A DNA stretch of 20,052 nt, taken from Bacteroidales bacterium UBA5342 (lineage in GTDB: Bacteria > Bacteroidota > Bacteroidia > Bacteroidales > UBA5342). Both the position numbers and the translations under genes were made by a program. The notes beneath the pieces are model-generated. The model worked only from the letters and a program-made list of their open reading frames with translations. It did not search any database and was not told where the DNA came from. Shown here piece after piece: positions 1 through 6,973 of this stretch. How positions within the stretch are numbered: the first letter of the stretch is position 1; each line of letters begins with the position of its first letter. Where the stretch lies: NCBI GenBank assembly GCA_002408065.1, contig DHQI01000077.1, positions 1-20,052 on the forward strand. The letters run 5' to 3'.

Positions 1-22
1 GCTTTTTTGAGCTGCTGCATCT
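1..22. repeat. 22-bp duplicate of an internal tsaB segment abutting the IS left end
   Basis: All 22 bases before the IS left end are identical, in the same orientation, to positions 1754-1775 inside the intact tsaB gene. Identity stops exactly at the first base of the IS terminal repeat (position 23 versus 1776). A match of this length by chance is extremely unlikely. How far it extends to the left cannot be seen because the window starts here. It is therefore best read as the edge of a second, partial copy of tsaB, or as an assembly join. Confidence 0.85.
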
Positions 23-38
23 CCTGACTTCGACAATG
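23..38 (+). repeat. IS left terminal inverted repeat
   Basis: This begins cctgacttcgaca, whose reverse complement is at 886-898. Allowing one mismatch extends the pairing to 16 bp. It defines the left boundary of the element and lies downstream of the transposase stop codon. Confidence 0.85.
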
Positions 39-45
39 CGCCACC

Positions 46-783
46 CTAGAGAGCGTTCCAGAAGGCATCTTGGTATAAAATCTCGATTTGCTTCTGTCTT
101 TCTGTCAGAAACATTGTTTTTGATACAGTTTCACCGCTCTGCGGCAGCTTAACACTAATAGTCGTAATGGTTTTTGCAATATCTATCACCCTGTCAACAC
201 TCAGATTTATATCGCTAATTCTAAGAACACGCTCAAGTTCTTTATAGATTTTGTATGCTGCAAAACAGATACAGATGTGAGCCTCTATTCTTTTAGGTGA
301 AAAATGAAACATTGGTCTTAGCTCTATAGTGCCTTTCGTTATTCTAAAAGCACGTTCTACTTCCCACAAACTACTATATTGTTTATATACCTCCTTTGCA
401 GGCAAATCTGTATTTGTTATATACCCTTTTAAACCATCCCACTTTTGGTCCTGGTGGATTTTTTCCTCGCAAATTTTGACAGTGACATCGTCTGAAATCT
501 CTAAGAACTTATTGTATCCTCGTTTGTTAATGCTTCCTTTGGTTAGCTTTCCGCTTTTGTACGCTGTTTCTTGTTCCTCTATCTTTTTATGGTGAGAGGT
601 GAATAAATCTTGCTCTCCAAGGTTATTGGCAATCCAATCGTAACCTTGACGAGTATACAAGGCAATCTCTCCTTCATCCTTGCTTACGCCAATTGTGTGA
701 ATTTCGCGATACTTTCCATTATGCTTGCTTACAACAACGACACTTGTACTACCTGAACGGTTCTTCTTTTTACGTATAAACAT
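46..783 (-). pseudogene. Truncated IS1634-family transposase (internal deletion)
   Basis: The 245-residue product starts at the ATG at 783; a TTG two codons upstream is less likely. The N-terminal part (MFIRKKKNRSGSTSVVVV..) is the usual start of IS1634 transposases. The C-terminal part, with the block YSSLWEVERAFRITK followed by RPMFHFSPKRIEAHICICF, is the end of the DDE domain and carries the conserved E of the Y-R-E-K-type signature. IS1634 transposases are normally about 500-560 residues. The middle, which should contain the two catalytic aspartates, appears to be missing: residues about 1-60 join almost directly to the C-terminal third. The reading frame stays open across the junction, so a stable protein may be made, but it should not catalyse transposition. 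It might still bind the element ends. The family assignment is firm; loss of both aspartates is inferred from length and alignment by eye. Confidence 0.8.
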
Positions 784-882
784 ACGCAAATTTATGACTT
801 TTTGGCACTTGCGCCACCCTAAAAAGGAAATAAAAAATCTTAAAACATTAGTATTGTGTCTTTTGCGTTTTTTGTAAAATTA

Positions 883-898
883 CACTGTCGAAGTCAGG
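883..898 (-). repeat. IS right terminal inverted repeat
   Basis: This is the reverse complement of the left end, with 13 perfect outer bases (tgtcgaagtcagg at 886-898) and 15 of 16 matches overall. The next base, 899, is already in frame within leuA, so the boundary between mobile element and host gene is sharp. Confidence 0.85.
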
Positions 899-1432
899 AA
901 AGAGTCGGCCATTATCCTGACAGCACGAAGTGGTCGTGCAGCTTTGAACCACCACTTGGAACGCTTGGGTTACAAATTAGAAAAAGAACAACTGACAGAA
1001 GTTTATCAGGAATTTCTTAAAATGGCCGACAGCAAGAAAAATATCGCTGACGAAGACCTTGCCAGCCTGATGAACAAATCAACAGATACTGAACAAGCAC
1101 TAAAACTTGATTTCTTGCAAGTCGTCAGCGGAAAAACAACGGTACCGATGGCTACAGTTCGTGTAGATGTAAAGGGAGAAATAATTTCTGCCACAGAAGC
1201 CGGCAACGGCCCGGTAAATGCAGCGATTAACGCCATCGACAGCATCATCAAAAAAGAATTGGAACTAAAAGAATTTCTGATTCAGGCTATCACACGCGGT
1301 AGCGACGACACCGGTAAGGTGCACATGCAAATTATTCACAAGGACAAAACCTATTACGGCTTTGGTGCGGATACCGACATTGTAACGGCTTCTGTTGAAG
1401 CATATCTGGATGCGGTAAATAAGTTTGTATAG
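899..1432 (+). pseudogene. leuA: 2-isopropylmalate synthase, 3' remnant (5' part missing)
   Basis: The frame is open from the IS boundary and encodes about 178 residues. They begin KESAIILTARSGRAALNHHL, the helical linker after the catalytic barrel of LeuA, and continue through the C-terminal leucine-sensing dimer domain (GKTTVPMATVRVDVKG, then SATEAGNGPVNAAINAID) to a normal stop. Full-length LeuA is about 500 residues and condenses acetyl-CoA with 2-oxoisovalerate in the first committed step of leucine synthesis. The whole TIM-barrel catalytic domain, with its metal and substrate ligands, is absent here, replaced on the left by the IS element. No good start codon exists; the first in-frame candidate is a TTG at 944. 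This remnant cannot be an active synthase. An intact leuA elsewhere in the genome, for example in a tandem duplicate just outside the window, is quite possible. Confidence 0.88.
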
Positions 1433-1460
1433 AGGCTAAAGCCACAATAAAAGATTAAAG

Positions 1461-1490
1461 GGCGCTCTGGTAGAGTGCCTTTTATTTTTT
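1461..1490 (+). terminator. Intrinsic terminator after leuA
   Basis: The 8-bp stem GGCGCTCT/AGAGTGCC has one G-U pair and a 3-base loop, and is followed by ttttattttttat. It lies 28 bases after the leuA stop and touches the stop codon of the convergent tsaB gene. An A-rich left flank may give weak termination in the other direction. Confidence 0.8.
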
Positions 1491-2181
1491 ATAAGCCTAA
1501 GACGTTCTTTTTTGATACCGTGGTTTGAAACTGCTTTAGATAGAAGGGCTCAAAATAAGCTAAATCTTCGAATTGTTTATGAGCGAAAGCTTCCAAAGCC
1601 GGTGCCAGCAAAGCCTTAGCCATCGGTTTTATGTCAGCAATATAAGTGAAAGGCGACAATACCTCCTGACATTTTTCAGCACCCGTTCCAAAATAATAAA
1701 AGGGACGACCTGCCAACTCCCGATACGAATTTTCATCAATAATTATTGCCTCCGCTTTTTTGAGCTGCTGCATCTGTGTATTCCACAACGAAGCATAAAC
1801 CTCCATACGGCGGGCATCAATCATAGGGCAAAGAACAGCGTTATCTTCAAGGGTATACCGACCTGCCACTTCGCGGGTCATTATCTGTAAAGAATCGATG
1901 GCGATAAGAGGGAGCTCGTAACCATAACACAGACCCTTAGCAAGTGAAACACCTATACGCAATCCCGTATAAGAACCCGGGCCAGAGCACACAGCCACAG
2001 CGTCCGGCAGCCCAAAACCATCCTTCTCTGCCTCAGTCAATATTTCATCTACAAAAACACCCGCTTTTTCAGAATGATCACGACCTTGATAGGAAACACG
2101 TTCATACGCCACACCATCGTCGTTGCCAAACACCACAGAACAAACGTCTGCAGAAGTATCTATACACAAAATGTTAGTCAT
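1489..2181 (-). CDS. tsaB: tRNA threonylcarbamoyladenosine (t6A) synthesis protein TsaB
   Basis: TsaB is the non-catalytic partner of TsaD (with TsaE) that moves the threonylcarbamoyl group from threonylcarbamoyl-AMP onto A37 of ANN-decoding tRNAs in the cytoplasm. It is essential in most bacteria. The 230-residue length is typical. The N-terminal ASKHA fold is evident from ILCIDTSADVCSVVF and the strongly conserved GPGSYTGLRIG motif at residues 67-77, with the H36-S37-E38 element before it. ATG at 2181 is the start. The gene converges on leuA across a shared hairpin and is followed upstream, after a 76-bp gap, by the DUF6048/DUF6452 pair on the same strand. The open reading frame is intact. 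A 22-bp piece of it (1754-1775) is repeated at the window's left edge next to the IS element, suggesting that a second, interrupted copy exists or once existed. Confidence 0.95.
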   Translation of the reverse strand: MTNILCIDTSADVCSVVFGNDDGVAYERVSYQGRDHSEKAGVFVDEILTEAEKDGFGLPDAVAVCSGPGSYTGLRIGVSLAKGLCYGYELPLIAIDSLQIMTREVAGRYTLEDNAVLCPMIDARRMEVYASLWNTQMQQLKKAEAIIIDENSYRELAGRPFYYFGTGAEKCQEVLSPFTYIADIKPMAKALLAPALEAFAHKQFEDLAYFEPFYLKQFQTTVSKKNVLGL

Positions 2182-2257
2182 AAAATATCACATATTAGAG
2201 CGCCAAATTCAAAATCTGACCTGCTCCCCTGAAATTAGAAATTTAAACGTTGAGGAT

Positions 2258-2944
2258 TTACTCAATATTATTCAGTGGTGCCTTTTTGGGTTTCATTGTA
2301 ATGGCATAACTGATAAAAAAGTTAAGGTCAAAAGTAAAAGAATTATCATTTTTACCAAAGCCCGGCACATTATAAGGCCTCATCTCACCCTCAGACAAAT
2401 GGGTTCGAAACTTAGCGGCCCCCGTCCATCCAATAAAAACATTCTTAGCCATTTCAGCTCTAACCCCCATTGCCAGTTCAAGCCAGGAAGCGGTACGACC
2501 CTCTCTTGGAACAGACGTATTATAAACACCCCATTCATTTTCCAGCACAATATCCTGAGCTTCGTGAGACAGCACAGCAAAACCGTAACGCAAACCGATA
2601 AAGAAAATATCGCGGTCCTGCGGGTTTTTATATTGGGTCAGATTCAAATCAGCCCCTATTTTAGCAAAAGTACCAGCATTAGAATAACTATAAGTTGATT
2701 GTGAAATATTGCAGGTTCCCATACCAAAGCCACCCACCGCAAAGAGGTTTTGTTTAATTTCGCTATCTACCGTTAGCTCAAAGCCTGTCATATTGGCTTT
2801 TTGAAGAAATGTCTTTACAGGTACGGTAGGGTCGATACTAATACGTACAAAAGGAGAGCGTCCTTGCTCCAAAGGTTGAAACAACTGAGCATTAGCTCCA
2901 AACGCTACCATTGCAAATATAAAATTAATAATAAAACGCTGCAT
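2258..2944 (-). CDS. DUF6048 family predicted outer-membrane beta-barrel protein
   Basis: This 228-residue protein has a signal peptide (MQRFIINFIFAMVAFGANA, cleavage probably before Q20). The body is rich in alternating aromatic and hydrophobic strands (FAVGGFGMG, DIFFIGLRYGFAVLSH, NVFIGWTGAAKFRTHL, FTFDLNFFISYAITMKPKK), as in small outer-membrane barrels. The C-terminus lacks a strict aromatic end residue. It matches what I recognise as DUF6048, a Bacteroidetes family of unknown function that normally sits next to DUF6452. Its start overlaps the end of that gene by 20 bp, so the two are translationally coupled and probably act together at the cell envelope. Location in the outer membrane is inferred from composition. 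No enzyme motif is visible. Confidence 0.75.
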   Translation of the reverse strand: MQRFIINFIFAMVAFGANAQLFQPLEQGRSPFVRISIDPTVPVKTFLQKANMTGFELTVDSEIKQNLFAVGGFGMGTCNISQSTYSYSNAGTFAKIGADLNLTQYKNPQDRDIFFIGLRYGFAVLSHEAQDIVLENEWGVYNTSVPREGRTASWLELAMGVRAEMAKNVFIGWTGAAKFRTHLSEGEMRPYNVPGFGKNDNSFTFDLNFFISYAITMKPKKAPLNNIE

Positions 2945-3404
2945 TGTCTAATTCTAAGTCACTACTAATTTCTTCGTCGTACAGTATCACCGAATCCAAC
3001 ACATTAAGCGTATGGCTGCCACCCGTAATATGATACACCGGGGCAAAGCCACAATTTACTGAAAGCAACCTTAAATCTGTTTGATAATAATTAATGGTGA
3101 TGGTATCACTCAGGTAAGCGGTCGTGTCATTTAGCCGGATATTGAACAAGAAAGTAATGCTTGTATCATTTATATTTAAGGGTATCCCGGCTTCATAAGT
3201 TTGATTCTCGGAAGACACAAAAGACACAGTATCATTTACCTTTGAGAAACTCCATAAATCATAACCTTTATAGTCCCCATCTTTGTTACTCACAGCTACA
3301 TTTATCCCCGTATCTGTGTTTTGGCTGCACGAATCATCTTCGTAACAAGCAGTCAAAGAGCACGCAAGAGTAAGCAACAATATATTCACCAGCTTTTTTT
3401 TCAC
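2925..3404 (-). CDS. DUF6452 family lipoprotein
   Basis: This is a 159-residue predicted lipoprotein. A basic N-terminus (KKK) and hydrophobic stretch lead to the lipobox LTAC with lipidated Cys20, followed by acidic residues (YEDD), which in Bacteroidetes may favour outer-membrane retention or surface export. The rest is beta-rich with repeated short strands (GINVAVSNKDG, FLFNIRLNDTT, ITINYYQTD) and a late C-G-F-A-P/T-G-G segment typical of DUF6452. Function is unknown. The start is GTG at 3404; no in-frame ATG exists before the upstream stop, so GTG is the only reasonable choice. The 3' end overlaps the DUF6048 gene by 20 bp, forming a two-gene unit. The lipobox is clear; the family name rests on recognition by eye. 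Confidence 0.75.
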   Translation of the reverse strand: MKKKLVNILLLTLACSLTACYEDDSCSQNTDTGINVAVSNKDGDYKGYDLWSFSKVNDTVSFVSSENQTYEAGIPLNINDTSITFLFNIRLNDTTAYLSDTITINYYQTDLRLLSVNCGFAPVYHITGGSHTLNVLDSVILYDEEISSDLELDNAAFYY

Positions 3405-3409
3405 ACGCG

Positions 3410-3417
3410 CAAAGATA
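3410..3417 (-). promoter_or_regulatory. Possible -7 promoter element for the DUF6452-DUF6048 unit
   Basis: The minus strand reads TATCTTTG, a match to the Bacteroidetes -7 consensus TAnnTTTG. No TTG-type -33 element lies at the right distance, and transcription would start almost at the GTG codon, implying a leaderless or very short leader. It could be coincidental. Confidence 0.35.
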
Positions 3418-3504
3418 TATAAAATTGAGTAATAAGGTTCTTAGGTTCTAGATAGTATTTCATTGTTTTATGACCCATCATCCGTTTCCCAAACCGTATC
3501 TTTT

Positions 3505-3536
3505 CTTAGCTCTTTATAGCTAAGCGCCTAAAGGCG
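3505..3536. other. Two tandem hairpins between the DUF6452 gene and proA
   Basis: A perfect 7-bp inverted repeat (CTTAGCT, 6-base loop, AGCTAAG; 3505-3524) is followed at once by a 4-bp GC-rich hairpin (CGCC-TAAA-GGCG; 3525-3536). Both lie upstream of the proposed proA -7 element, so they are more likely an operator or a degenerate repeat than a leader attenuator. Apart from the two promoter elements, I see nothing else in this 197-bp gap between divergent genes. Confidence 0.4.
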
Positions 3537-3559
3537 GCCTTTATTCTATCATTTTTTAT

Positions 3560-3567
3560 TAAATTTG
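3560..3567 (+). promoter_or_regulatory. Candidate -7 element of the proA promoter
   Basis: TAAATTTG matches TAnnTTTG exactly and would place the transcription start about 28 bases before the proA ATG. No TTG-type -33 element is found at 19-21 bp spacing, so the promoter may be weak or need an activator. Confidence 0.45.
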
Positions 3568-3601
3568 TGCGCCATAAACAACAATAAAAAAACGAATCAC
3601 T

Positions 3602-4849
3602 ATGAGCTGCCAACAACAATTTGAAGCTATACAAAAAGCCAGTCGAAGCCTAATCTTACTAAGCGATGAAAAAATCAACCACACCTTACAGGCACTCGCC
3701 GATGCCGCTGTGGCCAATACCGATTTTATCTTGAGCGAAAACAAAAAAGATTTAGCCCGAATGGACAAAGCAGATCCTAAATACGACCGCTTGCTATTAA
3801 GCCAAGAACGTATAGCCGATATAGCTGCGGACATACGCAACGTTGCCAGCCTGCCCTCTCCTTTGGGCAAAGAGCTAATGACCATAGAACGCCCCAATGG
3901 CATGCACATTCAAAAAGTTTCTGTGCCATTTGGTGTCATAGGAGTCATCTACGAAGCAAGACCTAATGTGTCGTTTGACGTATTTTCTCTCTGCCTGAAA
4001 TCAGGCAACACCTGCGTACTGAAAGGAGGCAGTGATGCCGCCAACTCTAACACAGCCATTGTAAAAATAATCAAGGCAACATTGGAGAAAGAAGGCCTTG
4101 TAAGCGATATTGTACAACTACTCCCCCCCGATCGCTCTGCCACAGCCGAATTATTAACAGCACACGGGTTTGTAGACTTATTAATACCACGTGGCAGCCA
4201 AGGCTTGATAAACTACGTTAGAGAAAATGCCAAAATCCCGGTCATAGAAACAGGTGCCGGCATTTGTCATACTTACGTCGATGCTTCGGGAGATACTACA
4301 AAAGCAAAAGAAATAGTTAACAATGCTAAAACACGACGCCCAAGCGTTTGCAATTCCTTGGATTGTTTAGTGTTACACCAAGACAAACTAGACCAGCTAG
4401 CTGAAATATGTGAGCTTCTGCCCAAAAGTAAAGTTGAGATATTTGCTGATGAAAAAGCCTACGCTGCCCTAGACGGAAAATACCCCAAAGAACTCTTGCA
4501 TCCAGCAGATGAAAACAGTTTCGGAACAGAATTCTTATCTTACAAAATGGCCATTAAGACAGTCGCCAACTTCGACGAAGCCATAGAACACGTGACCACC
4601 TACAGCTCAAAACACAGTGAATGTATCGTAGCTGAAGATCAAAAGGCAGCCAACACATTCCTGAAACTCATTGATGCTGCTGCCGTATATGCCAATGTCT
4701 CTACAGCCTTCACTGATGGCGCACAGTTTGGCCTTGGTGCAGAGATTGGTATCAGTACTCAAAAGTTGCACGCCCGTGGGCCTATGGCTCTGGAAGAACT
4801 GACCAGCTACAAATGGATGGTTAGCGGTAATGGCATCATTCGCTCCTAA
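3602..4849 (+). CDS. proA: Glutamate-5-semialdehyde dehydrogenase (gamma-glutamyl phosphate reductase)
   Basis: ProA performs the NADPH-dependent reduction of gamma-glutamyl phosphate to glutamate-5-semialdehyde, the second step of proline synthesis from glutamate, in the cytoplasm. The 415-residue length is normal. The aldehyde-dehydrogenase-like fold shows PFGVIGVIYEARPNVSFD (about 109-126), the nucleotide-binding stretch CVLKGGSDAANSN (138-150), IPRGSQGLI (195-203) and the catalytic cysteine at C250 in TRRPSVCNSLDCLVL. The C-terminal ISTQKLHARGPMALEELTSYKW block is the family's end signature. The start is ATG at 3602, after an A-rich leader. No proB (glutamate 5-kinase) is in the window, although proB and proA are often adjacent. 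The next gene starts 4 bases after the stop and is presumably co-transcribed. Confidence 0.97.
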   Translation: MSCQQQFEAIQKASRSLILLSDEKINHTLQALADAAVANTDFILSENKKDLARMDKADPKYDRLLLSQERIADIAADIRNVASLPSPLGKELMTIERPNGMHIQKVSVPFGVIGVIYEARPNVSFDVFSLCLKSGNTCVLKGGSDAANSNTAIVKIIKATLEKEGLVSDIVQLLPPDRSATAELLTAHGFVDLLIPRGSQGLINYVRENAKIPVIETGAGICHTYVDASGDTTKAKEIVNNAKTRRPSVCNSLDCLVLHQDKLDQLAEICELLPKSKVEIFADEKAYAALDGKYPKELLHPADENSFGTEFLSYKMAIKTVANFDEAIEHVTTYSSKHSECIVAEDQKAANTFLKLIDAAAVYANVSTAFTDGAQFGLGAEIGISTQKLHARGPMALEELTSYKWMVSGNGIIRS

Positions 4850-4853
4850 AGCC

Positions 4854-5462
4854 ATGAAACAACTAACAGTAAATTATCACCCTCAATTTAAGCCCCAAAG
4901 TCATGAAGATTGGAAATCTATTTCGCCCCATGAAATAAATCAAGTCAACTGGGCAACATTCCCCTATCAACCTGAGGTGCAGTTTAGAATTATCCATGAC
5001 GGGAAGTGTTTATATATTAAATATGACATTAAGGAAAAACAAGAAGTAAGAACAGTCTGTCAACACGATCAGGACCCGGTATACCAAGATAGTTGTGTAG
5101 AGTTTTTCTTTAAAGATACTAATGATGTATACCACAATTTTGAATTTAACAGTCAGGGCATATGCCTCTCGGCTTCAGGCAAAGAAAGGCAAAACCGGCA
5201 AGCCAGAAATGCAGAAGAACTCTCTTCCATTTTACGCATAACATATCCGGTAAAAAAAATAAAAGACTCATACCACTGGACCTTGATTGTTGGCATACCA
5301 TTTGTTAGTTTGGGCATTGCCCGAAAAAGGAGCTATCGGGCTAATTTTTACAAATGTGGTGACTTAACGAAAGAAGCACACTACCTAAGCTGGAACAACA
5401 TAAAAACAATAAAACCTGATTTTCACCAACCTGAATACTTCGGGCACTTGTTAATTGAGTAA
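4854..5462 (+). CDS. Carbohydrate-binding family 9 (CBM9)-like protein
   Basis: This is a 202-residue protein with the start placed at the ATG at 4854, four bases after the proA stop. An in-frame ATG at 4830 would overlap proA and add an unconserved-looking tail. The body resembles the CBM9-like domain seen in Bacteroidetes: an early W-A-x-F-P-Y-Q-P-E-V-Q-F-R segment, then KCLYIKYDIKEKQEVRT, DSCVEFFFKD, and a late YRANFYKCGD...HYLSWNNIKTIKPDFHQPEYFGHLLI. CBM9 modules bind sugar chain ends. No enzyme motif, signal peptide or membrane helix is visible, so a cytoplasmic or non-classically localised role is likely. Tight coupling to proA is probably positional rather than a sign of shared pathway. 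The fold assignment is moderately sure; the biological role is unknown. Confidence 0.65.
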   Translation: MKQLTVNYHPQFKPQSHEDWKSISPHEINQVNWATFPYQPEVQFRIIHDGKCLYIKYDIKEKQEVRTVCQHDQDPVYQDSCVEFFFKDTNDVYHNFEFNSQGICLSASGKERQNRQARNAEELSSILRITYPVKKIKDSYHWTLIVGIPFVSLGIARKRSYRANFYKCGDLTKEAHYLSWNNIKTIKPDFHQPEYFGHLLIE

Positions 5463-5498
5463 TATCAGCAGGAGTGAACAACGTGTACATTATTTGAG

Positions 5499-5506
5499 TA
5501 CTTTTG
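5499..5506 (+). promoter_or_regulatory. Candidate -7 element upstream of the LptG-family gene
   Basis: TACTTTTG fits TAnnTTTG and lies about 25 bases before the ATG at 5531, giving a short leader. The -33 position has GTG rather than TTG, so the match is partial. Confidence 0.4.
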
Positions 5507-5530
5507 CACCCTTAAAAAACGAAATATAAA

Positions 5531-6973
5531 ATGAAGAAAATATATCGTTACGTTTTCAAACTCTTTGTTTCACCTCTACTGGCCACATTTTTTGTTTCCC
5601 TTTTTGTACTGCTTATGCAGTTTCTGTGGAAATATGTGGAAGATATTGTAGGTAAAGGTCTTGAATGGCAAACCCTAATAGAATTCTTTGGTTATTCGAT
5701 GCTTACCTTGGTGCCAATGGCTCTGCCTCTGGCCATTTTATTAGCTTCTTTAATGACTTTTGGTAATCTGGGAGAACGCTTAGAACTGCTATCTATAAAA
5801 GCTGCCGGAGTTTCTCTATTTAAGGTCATGAGTCCGTTGATAATCTTTGTTTTTATCATTAGCGTTGGGGCATTTTTCTTCTCTAACAATGTGCTGCCGC
5901 ACTCGATGAGAAACCTTAGAGCTTTGATGCATGAAATCCAAAATCAGCGACCGGACATTTCATTAAAAGAAAAGGTGTTTGATTACAGCATGCCTGATAT
6001 GACGGTAAAAGTGGGCAGTAAAGCGCCCGATGGTAGTATGATGTATGACATCATGATTTACAATCACCGTGACCGCAGTGAGCACGGAGGCGTGACAGTA
6101 GCCGACTCAGGCACTATCGTATTTTCTGAAGACCGAAGCTATACCACCATTACGCTCTACGACGGCTACGCCTATTCTATAGTAAAAGAAGACGGGAAAA
6201 AATACGACACTAAAACAGTACCTTACCGTAGAGATAAATTTGGCAAACAGGTAGTCATTGTAGAAAACACAGAAGAAAACAAACGTCCGGATGCCTCGAT
6301 CTATGGAAATCACCGCACCAGTCAGGACATAGCTACCCTAAACCTAAGCGTACACAAGTACGACAGTATTTACACAAAAAAACTAACGGCACTGCAAACA
6401 TCGCTTACGCAGACCAGTTATCTGGACTCTCGAGTGTTCCAATCAAAAGACTCAAGCTATGTACCGGCTGATATCAATCTGGACAGTTTGTTTTTAGTTA
6501 CACCACATAATACGCAAACCAATATCCTAGCCAAGGCTAAAGATCAGGCCGCTAAGATAAAAAACACCTTAGAACCCAAACGAAAAGATCTGAAGTGGCG
6601 TCGTCTTACGATGAAACAATTCAAATCTGAACGTCACCGTAGGTTTACATTGGCTTTTGCATGTTTAGTATTTTTCTTTATTGGCGCACCTCTGGGAGCC
6701 ATCATTCGCAAAGGAGGTTTTGGCATGCCGGTGGTTGTATCCATCATCTTCTTTGTGGCCTATTATATCTTAGATACTTTTGGCTACAAATTTGCGACAG
6801 AAAGCTTTACCTCTATTTGGTTTGGTATGTGGATGAGCTCTATCCTTCTGGTTCTCATCGGAGGGTTCTTAACCTGGAAAGCTGCGACTGACTCCGTTAT
6901 TATGGATTCGGATATTTACCGCAAGTTTTTCAAAAAAATAAACATTTTCAAAAAAAATAACGATGCTGAATAA
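5531..6973 (+). CDS. LptF/LptG (YjgP/YjgQ) family lipopolysaccharide export permease
   Basis: Inner-membrane subunit of the Lpt ABC exporter, which with LptB pulls LPS from the inner membrane and hands it to the LptC-A-D bridge. This 480-residue protein shows the family layout: three N-terminal helices (about 12-34, 55-78, 97-120) around KGLEWQTLIEFFGYSMLTLVPMALPLAILLASLMTFG, a large periplasmic beta-jellyroll domain (about 125-370), and three C-terminal helices (372-394, 399-419, 428-452). The start of the last helical block, FFFIGAPLGAIIRKGGFGMPVV, is a strong family signature. The periplasmic domain is longer than in E. coli LptG, as is common in Bacteroidetes. The end overlaps ribBA by 11 bp, implying translational coupling. 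Whether it is LptF or LptG cannot be settled from one paralogue. Confidence 0.88.
   Translation: MKKIYRYVFKLFVSPLLATFFVSLFVLLMQFLWKYVEDIVGKGLEWQTLIEFFGYSMLTLVPMALPLAILLASLMTFGNLGERLELLSIKAAGVSLFKVMSPLIIFVFIISVGAFFFSNNVLPHSMRNLRALMHEIQNQRPDISLKEKVFDYSMPDMTVKVGSKAPDGSMMYDIMIYNHRDRSEHGGVTVADSGTIVFSEDRSYTTITLYDGYAYSIVKEDGKKYDTKTVPYRRDKFGKQVVIVENTEENKRPDASIYGNHRTSQDIATLNLSVHKYDSIYTKKLTALQTSLTQTSYLDSRVFQSKDSSYVPADINLDSLFLVTPHNTQTNILAKAKDQAAKIKNTLEPKRKDLKWRRLTMKQFKSERHRRFTLAFACLVFFFIGAPLGAIIRKGGFGMPVVVSIIFFVAYYILDTFGYKFATESFTSIWFGMWMSSILLVLIGGFLTWKAATDSVIMDSDIYRKFFKKINIFKKNNDAE

Larger units (their letters stand above)
23..898 (-). mobile_element. Internally deleted IS1634-type (IS4 superfamily) insertion element
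   Basis: The 876-bp element is bounded by terminal inverted repeats of 16 bp with one mismatch (23-38 and 883-898; the outer 13 bases are perfect). It encodes a single minus-strand transposase remnant. A 10-bp direct repeat (gcgccaccct) lies just inside each end, at 38-47 and 811-820. Full-length IS1634-type elements are about twice this size, so this is a shortened derivative that probably moves only if a full-length relative supplies transposase. The flanking bases (catct on the left, aaaga on the right) are not a target-site duplication. The two flanks come from different genes, tsaB and leuA, so this copy does not look like the product of one simple insertion. Confidence 0.85.

Noticed and set aside
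23..1775. Composite transposon carrying leuA and tsaB
   Set aside because: Only one IS copy is visible, and tsaB at 1775 runs on without interruption, so no second flanking element exists in the window.
2123..2698. Plus-strand open frame of 191 residues across tsaB and the DUF6048 gene
   Set aside because: It overlaps two better-supported minus-strand genes and has low-complexity composition with no motif.
4830..4853. Upstream ATG for the CBM9-like gene
   Set aside because: It would overlap the conserved end of proA by 20 bases and add eight unlikely residues; the ATG at 4854 directly after the proA stop fits better.
6900..6962. FMN riboswitch before ribBA
   Set aside because: The region is coding sequence of the LptG-type gene and lacks the conserved FMN aptamer blocks.
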